A stretch of DNA of 64,000 nt from Actinomadura nitritigenes (GCF_017573545.1 NZ_JAGEOK010000038.1:1-64000); one strand, 5' to 3'. Positions 1 through 8,861 are shown, counted from the first letter of the stretch. The notes: a model not told the origin generated them from the letters alone. A program made the numbers and translations.

Positions 1-117
1 TTCGGCTACCGGCGCCTAACCGTCCGCTACGAACGCCACGGCCACCTGTTCAACGCCTTCCTCGTCCTCGCCGCAGCCATCACCTGCTACAAGAAGCTCA
101 CACAACTCCCCACATGA
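1..117 (+). CDS. Transposase C-terminus, IS5-like (cut by window edge)
   Basis: An open frame enters from the left edge and ends at TGA 115-117. The 38 visible residues include RLTVRYERH, GHLFNAFLVLAAAITCYKKL and a short tail, which matches the C-terminal end of actinobacterial IS5-family DDE transposases as I know them. The catalytic region is outside the window, so whether the element is intact cannot be judged. No terminal inverted repeat was recognised downstream. Its position beside a less GC-rich block supports acquisition of the first 7 kb. Identification rests on a short stretch. Confidence 0.6.
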   Translation, partial: FGYRRLTVRYERHGHLFNAFLVLAAAITCYKKLTQLPT

Positions 118-157
118 GACACGCTCTTATAGGGGAACGCTGCCCAGCAGTCGCGTT

Positions 158-724
158 CTAGTGATCCATCGAGTTGCCCTGAGAGGCAATCCCTAGATCT
201 TCTCGCATAAGAGCCCTCATCTCCGCGAGCAGGTCCCATGTCCTCGCGCGCATCCCTTCGGTTTCTTTACTCATTTCACCAAGAGTCGGATCACCTTGTT
301 CGCAGCGTTTTAAAATACCGTAGAGGTTGCCCAGTTGAATGTTGACCGCACTCGCGGCTGCCAGTACGTCGTCGGGTACGATCATCTGTGCTTCGGCGTG
401 TCGCGCACGATGCTCGCGCCTGACATCCTCGACCTGGCTATGGACTGCGTCCAACGACTCGCCGGCACTCAAGGCGTGTAGGTAGTTCGTCAGCTCTGTC
501 AAGAACAGTCGGGCTGCCGTATTCAAGCCCACGTAGCACGCGCGCCGCGCATCCATGGCCTCTTGTCGGGCGTGATATTCACGCTCTTCCCTTCGCTGCT
601 GTTCCGACCGATCAAGCTCCTGTCTCTTGTTGTTGTTTGCGCTTTGTTGGGTCAACAGTGCTGACGCGAGAGTTCCTCCAATGCCCATAAGTGCAATGAC
701 GATAGCGCTTATAGTGGAATTCAT
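158..724 (-). CDS. Membrane-anchored coiled-coil protein, hypothetical
   Basis: A 188-residue protein of unknown function. Residues about 5-26 form one hydrophobic helix with no lipobox or obvious cleavage site, so it is probably an N-terminal anchor. Residues about 28-60 are rich in Q, E, R and K (KRQELDRSEQQRREERE) and should form a coiled coil; the rest is predicted mainly helical. The start is well supported: an AAGGAGG ribosome binding site lies just upstream of ATG 722-724. Codon third positions are less GC-biased than in the core genes, matching the giant NTPase gene nearby, which is divergently oriented. A structural, signalling or toxin-related partner is possible, but nothing in the sequence names a function. 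Confidence 0.7.
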   Translation of the reverse strand: MNSTISAIVIALMGIGGTLASALLTQQSANNNKRQELDRSEQQRREEREYHARQEAMDARRACYVGLNTAARLFLTELTNYLHALSAGESLDAVHSQVEDVRREHRARHAEAQMIVPDDVLAAASAVNIQLGNLYGILKRCEQGDPTLGEMSKETEGMRARTWDLLAEMRALMREDLGIASQGNSMDH

Positions 725-1118
725 TTTCCTCCTTGAATGAGTCGATGAGCAAGATGCTTTTCAGCCTTGCGTCAAACTATTTTGCGACTTGAAATTCCAA
801 ATCTTTGATCGAGTATGCCCAGTCCAGGGCACAAGTATTCGATCGTAGGGATGGCCGCAGTTGGCCGACAACTGTTCGGTGTGGTGAAGCGGCCCGCCCG
901 GGTCGGACGCGCTGAACTGGAGCAGTGGTGGCCGTGATGGGAGTGGTCGATACCCTGGTTCGGTGTGCCGGCGCTCGTCAGATGCCGATCGGAAGTTTTT
1001 TGATCCGGCACCGCCGGCCTTCGGCGCGAGTCGGGCTCTGGCCACCTCGGCGTCCGCTTCGGTGAGGAAGCGGACCCTCCGGCGAATTCCGGGCGACTGC
1101 GGGTGTCTAGCCGGGTCA

Positions 1119-1370
1119 TCAGGACGTGGACCATGCGGAACCTGTCAGGTCTGTGCTGGTCGTCATCGTCCCGCCCAAACCCTTGATCACGTGTTCGATA
1201 GAGGTGATGTTGAAGCCGGTGATGGCGCCCTCCAGCGGTTGGACAGGCCATATCGGCATGTACGCGCTGGCTTCGTTGTAGAAGCTGTGTTGCGTTCGCC
1301 GGAGAATCGCTTCCCACCAACTGACACCCATGGAAACGATGTCGTCGGTCACTCCATAGCTCTTGAGCAT
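1119..1370 (-). pseudogene. Possible gene remnant, unknown
   Basis: From ATG 1368-1370 this frame encodes 83 residues with protein-like composition (for example SMGVSWWEAILRR, EASAYMPIWPV, ITSIEHVIKGLGG). There is no clear ribosome binding site and no family was recognised. Coding-like text appears to continue in other minus-strand frames (FLTEADAEVARARLAPKAGG at about 1020-1080), which suggests a frameshifted remnant. The call is weak. Confidence 0.2.
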
Positions 1371-2400
1371 GAAAACGTGACCTGTCGCGCTCAGTCCACG
1401 TCCGTCAGTGTCGCCTTGATCCGCGCCGTCTCTCCCTCGGCTCACTTCCAGAAGTGAACTCGCCCCCGCTGAGCCCGCCTCGAGCCGTCATGCGCGGGAG
1501 GATCTCGATCGTTGGTGTGTCGGGTCGACTCCCGTGAACCTGGAGCGGTGTGTTGACCAGCCCCGAGTGGCCCAGGGCACGGCGAAGCGAGTGGCAGCTC
1601 GAACGCAGAGGCTGGACGGTGTGTTCGGCGGTCTGCCAGATGCCGCGTCCGGCGGCTTGAGCCTCATGTTCCAGCGCATCGGGTCATCTACTTCGTCCGT
1701 CCGGTCAGGCAGCCACCGGCCAACCGCGTCGGCTGGCCGCTCCGCGGGAACTTCGGGCGCACCTGATGGCACGGTGCCGTGTCAGGGGCGCGGCCTTCAC
1801 AGGGCAGCGGAGGAGCGCCGGGGTTCAGGCGGGCGACGCCGAACTGCTGACGAGCACCAGATCAGCAGCGGCCTGCCGATCGATCGCTGGCACAGCCGGG
1901 TCCGAGGCTCGGCCGAGCCGGGCAGGGTGCGTGCGGGTCTCGGGCGGCCAGGCCCGCCGCAGGCCGAATAGCCTCCACACTTCCGCATGACCGGCGGGAT
2001 ATGTGGCCTGGCGTACGACCGGGTCGGAAGTTCGGGGCGTCGATCGGCTGAACCAGCACCCGACAGGGGCAGCGCGTGCACACCATCATGGTGTGCGCAT
2101 CGACGGCGCGCCGCCGGGCTTCCTAGAGGCAGACCCCTAGATCTCGGCGGCGTAGCCGCTCACAGAGAGTCCGCAAGCCCGCGCCGGTTCGGGGCACCCC
2201 GCAAGCGGCGCCAAGGACGCCGCAGTCCCACCTCGGACGGGGCAGTGATCAGCCTGACTAACAGGGGGGCTCGGGCTTGCCTGAGCGGATGATTGCGCAA
2301 GGGGCGTGCTGTACCGACCGCCCCCTCTCGCCGCGCTGAAGCAGGAGGACCCCACCTGTCCTCATTTGGCCGAGGCAGCCCCGTCCGATTCATCCGGACG

Positions 2401-2406
2401 TACTCT
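2401..2406 (+). promoter_or_regulatory. Leaderless -10 box of the giant NTPase gene
   Basis: TACTCT ends 6 nt before ATG 2413 and there is no ribosome binding site between them. The same spacing recurs at many genes in this window, so transcription probably begins at or next to the start codon. Confidence 0.5.
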
Positions 2407-2412
2407 TGACGC

Positions 2413-5400
2413 ATGGCAAACGGAGCCATCGGGGTCGATTCGGGCGTTTGGGATGAACATCTCACATTGGGCATTCGGCTGATCGCGAGCCGACTCCCTG
2501 CGGGAAGTAAGGTCGAGATCGTTCGCGAGCTCTCCGGTGGATTCACCGATGCGCAAGTGGTCCTCTGCGATATCGCCGCGGCCGGGACAGACCTCAACGG
2601 GCAGTACGTTCTCAAAGTCAGTCGGGCTACCGGCAGGCTTCAGGCCGATGCGCACGCCGCCTTCACGGCCGGGCTGGACGGATTCGCCGGGGAGCACGTC
2701 CCGAGCGTCAGCTTCTCCGTGCAAGACGCAGGGATCAGCGTCGATGTCTACGAAATCGCCGGTGGCAGCCTCCACCGAGTGCGCACCGCCGAGCATGTCG
2801 ACTTCGAGGACCGAGAGCAGGTCTGCGGCAGAATCGCGAGTGACCTACTGGACGCTCAGCTTGCAGCCGCCGGGCAACCCGTTTATGGAAGTACGGTAGG
2901 CGAGGTCCTCGCCGCCTGGCTCGGGCCGGATTTTCCACGGAACGAACGCGGCGCCAAAGCGGCCGACGTATTCCATGAACTCGCCGGCTCCGTTCATGCC
3001 TTCCAGTATGAAGGTGAGCTTCTTCCCAACCCGCTCGTCATATTCGGTGACGAATACGACCTAAAAAATGAAGAGCTTGCCTACTTTCGCGGGCCCGCCC
3101 ATGGCGATCTCCACCTCCGGAACCTCCTCGTGCGGGGGTCGATGCAAACGCGCGACCTGGACTACTGGCTCATCGATGTGAACTGGAGCGATTCTGCGCC
3201 GCTCCTTTATGATCAAGCATATCTCGAGTTGGCTGCTCTCCTCTACGGGCTGCCGCGGTCGACGAATCGGCGAGTGCTTCCGATTCTAGCGCGGATCGAC
3301 GATGAAGAGCCGGCGATACCCATCGCGCTGGACCTGGTCGACACCGGTATCGTCAACCTGCTGCGAAGCATCCGGAACAAGACGATCAGTGCTTTGGAAC
3401 GCAGAGAGAGTCGGCGTGCAGATGTTTGGCGGCGACAGCATCTGTACGCGCGTGTGGCCGCAGGACTGAATTGGGCATCGAAGCCGCTCGCTGACCCTTC
3501 ATTCCGTAGGGCCGCGATGCTCAGCGCCTGCTGGGCGGCGAGGTCCCTGCTTCGTGAACACAACCAGCGGCTCTTCCTGGATCTGTCTGCCAGAAGCCAG
3601 GCGGCCAAGGCTCTTCCCACCTCCGGTGGGACTCCGATCAGCGCGGCGGAGGCAATGCGTCAGTGGGCCCCTTTCCACGCTGATGCCGAGGGAGCGGACC
3701 TCTTCCTGATCGCGGACAACGTTGAGGCTGTCGATGGATTGGTCGCATTGGCTCAGGGTAAGTGGGCTGCAGTCATAGACCTGAATCCCGAAAGCGACAT
3801 CAACGGCCTATCGAGTGTCCTGCTTGGACAGCTCGAAAAGGTTCGCCACGTGAGCGTCTACGGCTCCAATGGTCAGTCGGTAAAGCCGGTGAACGCCACC
3901 AACTGGTTAATGGCCAATGGCTGGAGCAGCCGTGGCGAGGCGACGACGACGTCCGACGAGACGTGGCGTCGCAAAAAGTATTTTCAGCGGGTCCGGGACC
4001 TCGTCGAGGAGACGCACCGGGGTACGCCTAATCAACTGGCGGTAGTGTTGTGCCTGCGCTCCGGTCATCGGACCCGGCAGATCGATCGAATCGTTGAGTA
4101 CATCGAGGAGATCTACGACGGCATAAACACGCAGGTCAACCTCGTCTCCGGTGCTGCGGGCCACGGGTTCGATTCGGACGCGTTCCTAAGCGTCATCGCC
4201 GAGTCGCTGCCGCAGACAGGCGGCCTGGACCGGATATCTCTGCCCGGAACCGATGGTCAGCGCTGGCAACTCACTCCTGCGGACCTGAATCGCCTCGAGG
4301 TCGACCTCGATGTCCTGCACTCGCATGTCCTCACCCGTGACCGCTTCACCGCAGCGCCCCCCACCGAGGAGTTCTGGAGAGGCCGGCCTCCGACGTGGGC
4401 GGAGCTGGAGGCATGGGTGGACGTCGAACGTGACGCTGCTGCCGATCTCATGCAGGAGATCAAACAGCGGCTTACCGATCCTCAACTGTACACTGTTCAC
4501 CTGGACCATTCCCCGGGTGCCGGAGGAACGACTCTTGCGCGGCGCATCGCGTGGAACCTCCACCGCACCTTCCCGACCGTGGTTCTTCATACGTACACTG
4601 ATACGACTGTCGATCGCATCGACGAGATCTATCAGCAGTGTGGCAAACCCGTTTTCATGGTCGCAGAGTCAACGGTTCTGCCGGAACCAGATCGCGAAGT
4701 CCTTCGCAGAGATCTTTCCGAGCGCAACAGTCGAGCCGTCCTGCTTTGGGTCAATCGCACAAACCATGACCGCGGCGGCAAACATCAGCTCATCGATCCG
4801 CTCAGCGGATCTGAGCGTCAACGCTTTCTGGCAGAGTACCGGCGTCGTGCGGAGGCGGAGGATTCAGAGCGCGCTCTGCGGGTGCTCGATGACCTGGCTG
4901 CCGATGGTCGGATCGTTCCGGCGTCGAAGCTGTCCCCCTTCTATTTCGGACTCTGCGTATACGATCAGAAGTTCGAGGGTGTCCAGTCCTATGTGCGTCA
5001 CCATCTCGCAGAGCTTACGGACGATCAGCGAGAAGTCGCCCGGTTCCTCGCACTCGTCACGCGCTATGGACAGGATCTAGGGCTGCCGCTGCACATGGTG
5101 AGAGCATGGCTGGGCGCAGAGCAGCCTGCGCCACATTTCTACCAAGAAGATGACCTGCGTGAGATGCTGGGGCCGGACCTGCGGCATCTCGTCCTGGTGG
5201 ACAATAATCATCTCCGTCTGCTGCATCCGCTCATTGCCGAGCGAGTGCTGAAGGGGGACGAGGGAAGTGAGCAACTGGCGCTCGGACGTATTTCTCGTGC
5301 GTTCATTCGAAAAGTCACCGAATACTTGGGCGCGGAGAACTCCTCTACCTGGCATCTGCTGAGCGAACTTTTCATTCGACGCACTACGCTCGTCGCCAGG

Positions 5401-7206
5401 CAACCTCAATCGGAGCATTTTTCGGAGCTCGTTCTAAGTCTTACGGTCGAGGCGGGTAAATCCGTTTTTCAGGAGTTGACCGGCTGCTGTCCGAAGAATC
5501 CTCACTTCTGGAATCACCGAGGCCGTTATCATATCTACAAGGTCCGCGGTTCGTTCGTGGAGGCGGAGAGCTATCTGCTTCGAGCGGTGGAGTCCACCAA
5601 AGGCGGGGATTCGACCCACCTGCACACGCTCGGCATGGTTCGCCGTTTCTGGGTGGAGAACGACCTGGCCAGGTGCCGCCAGGCTGCGCGCCAAAAGGGT
5701 ATAGATGCAACGCCCGAGATGCTCCTTGAGGCGGCGATTCCGAACTTCGATCGGGCGATGGACGCCTTTAAGATGGCCGCCGGGAAGCAGCTGAACGAAC
5801 ATAACTGGGCAACTCCAATCCAGTTGATCGCCACGGTGATCGACGCCCTGCTGAAGGCTTCCGACAAGAATAGCCTTGCAGATCTTCTCGAGGAGGGCGG
5901 TGAGGTCAGTCGTTGGGCGACCCAGCAGATCGAGCTTGCCGAGCGGCATCTGGAGAATCTCCGGGAGATCAAACCCGAGGGTAAGTACTACGAAAAGCTG
6001 AGCAAGACGCTGGACACCCTCTATGGCGACGTGGAGCGGCTGGTCGAACGCTGGAAGCAGTTGCGGGAGATCACCGGCACCCCGGAGATCGAACTCGCGG
6101 TCGCTCGCACCCTCTACGCGGGAGCCGGGCGTGACTGGGGCCTGCTCCGCGAGGACGACCTTCGGACGATCGCTGAGATGACCGAGGGTGCCGTGCACAA
6201 CGGGCAGGCCACCGATGCCGATGTGCGTCTCTGGTTCCAGGCTTATCGCCGGCTGCCAGAGTATTCCGAGACCGCCGCCATGGAGCAATTGAGTTGGTTC
6301 GCGTCCAACAAGGGAAGCCTTGAGGCCACCTATTACCTCTATGTCTTGCATTTCCTCATCTGGTATAGAGGGGATGCGCGAGACCAGGAACGGGTTCGTT
6401 TCCATCTCGAAGAGTGCTCGCGACTGAGCCGCCAGGAACGCCGGCAGTGGAGTTATGAGTGGCTTGGAGTGGATGCTCGTCAGCATCCGTTGGTCCACTA
6501 CAGTGAACTTGGCGTTCAGCGACGGGAACCCACCAACTTCTGGAGTCATCCTCATGAGTTGCGCCGGGTGAGTGGCGTAATAGAGGAAATCAAGAGCCCG
6601 CAGGCGGGGCGGGTCAGGGTCTTCGGCGATAAGAATTCCGACGGCAATCTCACTGCGTTCTTCACTCCGCGGAACGCCTTCTTGCGCACTCGTGATATCA
6701 ACAAGGCGATCGACTTCTATCTGGGCTTCAGCTACGAGGGTCTGCGCGCGTGGGAGCCCACCTATCCCGGTGGTGTACCCGCCGCCTTGGAGTTTGCGGA
6801 TCCGCCGCGGAGAATTCGAGGTGCCGAGGAGCCTGTGCCGGATCCGCCGGAAGAGTTTGCAGAGGAGGGCGATGCGGACGAGACTGCCGAATTCGTCTCG
6901 CCCTCTCCCGCCCGGATCCCTAGGCGACCGAAGATCGATCCAGCACTGGTACGAAGCCTGGAGCAGAGGACGCGCCCGGGCATGGATATCGCCGGATTGA
7001 TCATGGAAGTGCTGCGGAACTCCGAGTCGCAAGGAGAACCGGTGTCCTTGATGGAGCTCGGGTCGGCCCTGGGGGATATTCTCGGATATCATGCCTTCAG
7101 AGAATTCAAAGCCGCGCACGGAGGCAAGTTGAGCCCCGCGGTGGCCGCCTTGGGGTTCAAGATCCGTCGAGACGAGCGAGGCGATCTCTTCGTTGAACTT
7201 CCTTGA
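2413..7206 (+). CDS. SAMD9-like STAND NTPase with N-terminal kinase-like domain
   Basis: This 1597-residue protein is probably a cytoplasmic multidomain sensor or effector. Residues 35-280 look like an APH/protein-kinase fold: glycine-rich loop ELSGGFTDAQ (39-48), Lys68 in YVLKVS, catalytic loop HGDLHLRN (230-237) and a metal site at LIDVNW (Asp255). Residues about 420-640 form an unassigned alpha/beta domain, where SAMD9 proteins carry a SIR2-like domain. A P-loop follows at 699-710 (HSPGAGGTTLAR), then a Walker-B-like VFMVAE (747-752) and a possible sensor strand RAVLLWVNR (774-782). Helical and TPR-like repeats fill about 960-1380. Residues 1384-1447 (VSGVIEEI...FYLGFSYEG) resemble the OB fold that ends SAMD9 proteins. 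An acidic, Pro-rich linker leads to a possible LOTUS/OST-HTH domain (1510-1597). The P-loop has GG where GK is usual. The gene stands alone on its strand and GC is lower than in core genes. Substrate and trigger are unknown. Confidence 0.8.
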   Translation: MANGAIGVDSGVWDEHLTLGIRLIASRLPAGSKVEIVRELSGGFTDAQVVLCDIAAAGTDLNGQYVLKVSRATGRLQADAHAAFTAGLDGFAGEHVPSVSFSVQDAGISVDVYEIAGGSLHRVRTAEHVDFEDREQVCGRIASDLLDAQLAAAGQPVYGSTVGEVLAAWLGPDFPRNERGAKAADVFHELAGSVHAFQYEGELLPNPLVIFGDEYDLKNEELAYFRGPAHGDLHLRNLLVRGSMQTRDLDYWLIDVNWSDSAPLLYDQAYLELAALLYGLPRSTNRRVLPILARIDDEEPAIPIALDLVDTGIVNLLRSIRNKTISALERRESRRADVWRRQHLYARVAAGLNWASKPLADPSFRRAAMLSACWAARSLLREHNQRLFLDLSARSQAAKALPTSGGTPISAAEAMRQWAPFHADAEGADLFLIADNVEAVDGLVALAQGKWAAVIDLNPESDINGLSSVLLGQLEKVRHVSVYGSNGQSVKPVNATNWLMANGWSSRGEATTTSDETWRRKKYFQRVRDLVEETHRGTPNQLAVVLCLRSGHRTRQIDRIVEYIEEIYDGINTQVNLVSGAAGHGFDSDAFLSVIAESLPQTGGLDRISLPGTDGQRWQLTPADLNRLEVDLDVLHSHVLTRDRFTAAPPTEEFWRGRPPTWAELEAWVDVERDAAADLMQEIKQRLTDPQLYTVHLDHSPGAGGTTLARRIAWNLHRTFPTVVLHTYTDTTVDRIDEIYQQCGKPVFMVAESTVLPEPDREVLRRDLSERNSRAVLLWVNRTNHDRGGKHQLIDPLSGSERQRFLAEYRRRAEAEDSERALRVLDDLAADGRIVPASKLSPFYFGLCVYDQKFEGVQSYVRHHLAELTDDQREVARFLALVTRYGQDLGLPLHMVRAWLGAEQPAPHFYQEDDLREMLGPDLRHLVLVDNNHLRLLHPLIAERVLKGDEGSEQLALGRISRAFIRKVTEYLGAENSSTWHLLSELFIRRTTLVARQPQSEHFSELVLSLTVEAGKSVFQELTGCCPKNPHFWNHRGRYHIYKVRGSFVEAESYLLRAVESTKGGDSTHLHTLGMVRRFWVENDLARCRQAARQKGIDATPEMLLEAAIPNFDRAMDAFKMAAGKQLNEHNWATPIQLIATVIDALLKASDKNSLADLLEEGGEVSRWATQQIELAERHLENLREIKPEGKYYEKLSKTLDTLYGDVERLVERWKQLREITGTPEIELAVARTLYAGAGRDWGLLREDDLRTIAEMTEGAVHNGQATDADVRLWFQAYRRLPEYSETAAMEQLSWFASNKGSLEATYYLYVLHFLIWYRGDARDQERVRFHLEECSRLSRQERRQWSYEWLGVDARQHPLVHYSELGVQRREPTNFWSHPHELRRVSGVIEEIKSPQAGRVRVFGDKNSDGNLTAFFTPRNAFLRTRDINKAIDFYLGFSYEGLRAWEPTYPGGVPAALEFADPPRRIRGAEEPVPDPPEEFAEEGDADETAEFVSPSPARIPRRPKIDPALVRSLEQRTRPGMDIAGLIMEVLRNSESQGEPVSLMELGSALGDILGYHAFREFKAAHGGKLSPAVAALGFKIRRDERGDLFVELP

Positions 7207-7396
7207 GAAACTCCCCTGATTTCTCCCGAACCTGATTCGCGTATTGGTCGGACGTCTGCGCGCCGGAGGCGGGTCCACAGTGCCGGGAGGTGGGTCGGCC
7301 GGTTGCGTGCGAGGCTGCTGGGGCGACCTTCGGCTCGGCGATGAGTTTCGGGGGTGGGGGTGGTCTCTTCTCGGAGTCGTCGAGAGGAGTGCGGGC

Positions 7397-8512
7397 ATGA
7401 GCGGGGTTCGGGTTCTGGTCGGGACGCGCAAGGGGGCGTTCGTGCTGACCGCGGACGGGACGCGGGAGCGGTGGGAGGTCAGCGGGCCTCACTTCGGCGG
7501 GTGGGAGATGTACCACGTCGCCGGATCGCCCGCCGATCCGCAGCGGCTGTACGCGTCGCAGTCGACGGGCTGGTTCGGGCAGCTGATCCAGCGGTCGGAC
7601 GACGGGGGCACGACGTGGCGTCCGGTGGGCAACGACTTCCGGTACGACGGGGAGCCGGGGACGCACCAGTGGTACGACGGGACGCCGCGTCCGTGGGAGT
7701 TCAACCGGGTGTGGCATCTGGAGCCGTCGCCGGTGGACCCGGACGTGGTGTACGCGGGCGCCGAGGACGCGGCGCTGTTCCGGACCGGTGACGGCGGGCA
7801 GACCTGGCAGGAGCTGCCGGGGCTGCGCGGGCACGGGTCGGGGCCGGACTGGCAGCCGGGGGCCGGCGGGATGTGCCTGCACACCGTCGTGCTCGATCCG
7901 GTGGACGCGGCGCGGATGTACGTGGCGATCTCGGCGGCGGGCGTGTTCCGCACGGACGACGCGGGCGCGACGTGGCGTCCGGTGAACCGGGGGCTGCGGT
8001 CGGAGGGCATTCCGGACCCGGAGGCGGAGGTCGGGCACTGCGTGCACCGGATCGCGCTGCATCCGTCGCGTCCGGAGGTGCTGTTCATGCAGAAGCACTG
8101 GGACGTGATGCGCAGCGACGACGCGGGGGAGACGTGGCGGGAGATCAGCGGTGATCTGCCGAGCGACTTCGGGTTCCCGATCGCGGTGCACGCGCACGAG
8201 CCGGACACCGTCTACGTGGTGCCGATCAAGAGCGACTCGGAGCACTACCCGCCGGAGGGGAGGCTGCGCGTCTACCGGAGCCGGGCCGGGGGGAACGAGT
8301 GGGAGCCGCTGACCGCCGGGCTGCCGCAGAGCCACTGCTACGTCAACGTGCTGCGGGACGCGATGGCCGTGGACTCGCTGGACCCGTGCGGGATCTACTT
8401 CGGGACGACCGGCGGGCAGGTGTACGGGTCGTCCGACGAGGGGGACACCTGGACGCCGATCGTCCGCGATCTCCCCGCGGTGCTCTCGGTGGAAGTGCAG
8501 GCGCTGCCGTGA
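7397..8512 (+). CDS. BNR/Asp-box beta-propeller protein
   Basis: This 371-residue protein is built of sialidase-type Asp-box repeats (S-x-D-x-G-x-T-W). Five are clear at residues 67-74, 130-137, 186-193, 240-247 and 345-352, and a degenerate one lies near 295-302. It should fold as a beta-propeller like exo-sialidases and photosystem assembly factor Ycf48, but no sialidase Arg triad is evident, so enzyme activity is not claimed. There is no signal peptide. ATG 7397 is chosen over an upstream in-frame GTG because GAGAGGAG lies just upstream. The stop overlaps the start of the following MoaD/ThiS-like gene (GTGA), so the two are translationally coupled and probably work together. Confidence 0.8.
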   Translation: MSGVRVLVGTRKGAFVLTADGTRERWEVSGPHFGGWEMYHVAGSPADPQRLYASQSTGWFGQLIQRSDDGGTTWRPVGNDFRYDGEPGTHQWYDGTPRPWEFNRVWHLEPSPVDPDVVYAGAEDAALFRTGDGGQTWQELPGLRGHGSGPDWQPGAGGMCLHTVVLDPVDAARMYVAISAAGVFRTDDAGATWRPVNRGLRSEGIPDPEAEVGHCVHRIALHPSRPEVLFMQKHWDVMRSDDAGETWREISGDLPSDFGFPIAVHAHEPDTVYVVPIKSDSEHYPPEGRLRVYRSRAGGNEWEPLTAGLPQSHCYVNVLRDAMAVDSLDPCGIYFGTTGGQVYGSSDEGDTWTPIVRDLPAVLSVEVQALP

Positions 8513-8796
8513 TCCGCGTGGTGCTGCCCGCGCATCTGCGGGCGCTCGCCGGCGTGGACGGGGAGGTGGAGGTCGCGGGGACGACGATCGCGACGGTCCT
8601 GGACGGGTTGGAGGCCCGGCTCCCGGTGCTGCGCGGCACGATCCGCGATCGGCGGACGGGACGGCGCCGGGCGTTCGTGCGGTTCTACGCCTGCGCCGAG
8701 GACCTGTCCCACGAGCCGGTGGACGCGCCGCTGCCGGGGCCGGTCGTCGCGGGGGCCGAGCCGTTCATGGTGGTCGGCGCCATGGCGGGCGGGTAG
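8509..8796 (+). CDS. MoaD/ThiS-family ubiquitin-like protein
   Basis: A 95-residue beta-grasp protein (IRVVLPAHLRALAG at the N-terminus, a TIATVLDGLEARLP helix) ending in GAMAGG. The terminal Gly-Gly is the feature that MoaD and ThiS proteins use for adenylation and thiocarboxylate formation or conjugation, so it may be a sulfur carrier or protein modifier. GTG 8509 overlaps the stop of the propeller gene. No E1-like activating enzyme, JAB peptidase or molybdopterin/thiamine gene lies nearby, so its pathway is unknown. Actinobacteria often pair this family with a BNR protein, as here. Confidence 0.75.
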   Translation: MIRVVLPAHLRALAGVDGEVEVAGTTIATVLDGLEARLPVLRGTIRDRRTGRRRAFVRFYACAEDLSHEPVDAPLPGPVVAGAEPFMVVGAMAGG

Positions 8797-8861
8797 AAGA
8801 GGCGGCGTGCCGGTGCGTGGTTGCCGACCGTGACCCCGGCACGCCGCGAATACGACAAAAT

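Larger units (their letters stand above)
725..2412. other. 1.7-kb stretch without a convincing gene
   Basis: Several overlapping frames are open but none has a steady third-position GC bias, a good ribosome binding site and a recognisable product together. The least poor candidate is a short minus-strand frame at 1119-1370. The bases just before the next gene carry a leaderless-type promoter. The stretch most likely holds decayed remnants left by mobile-element activity next to the transposase end. Confidence 0.5.

Noticed and set aside
725..2412. Additional intact genes in the decayed stretch
   Set aside because: Candidate frames on both strands lack a good ribosome binding site, consistent codon bias and recognisable products. 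Only a weak remnant is reported.
5434..7431. 665-residue open frame antisense to the giant NTPase gene
   Set aside because: It is a shadow of the plus-strand gene: no recognisable domains, Arg/Pro-rich text and no start signal, while the sense frame has clear motifs throughout.
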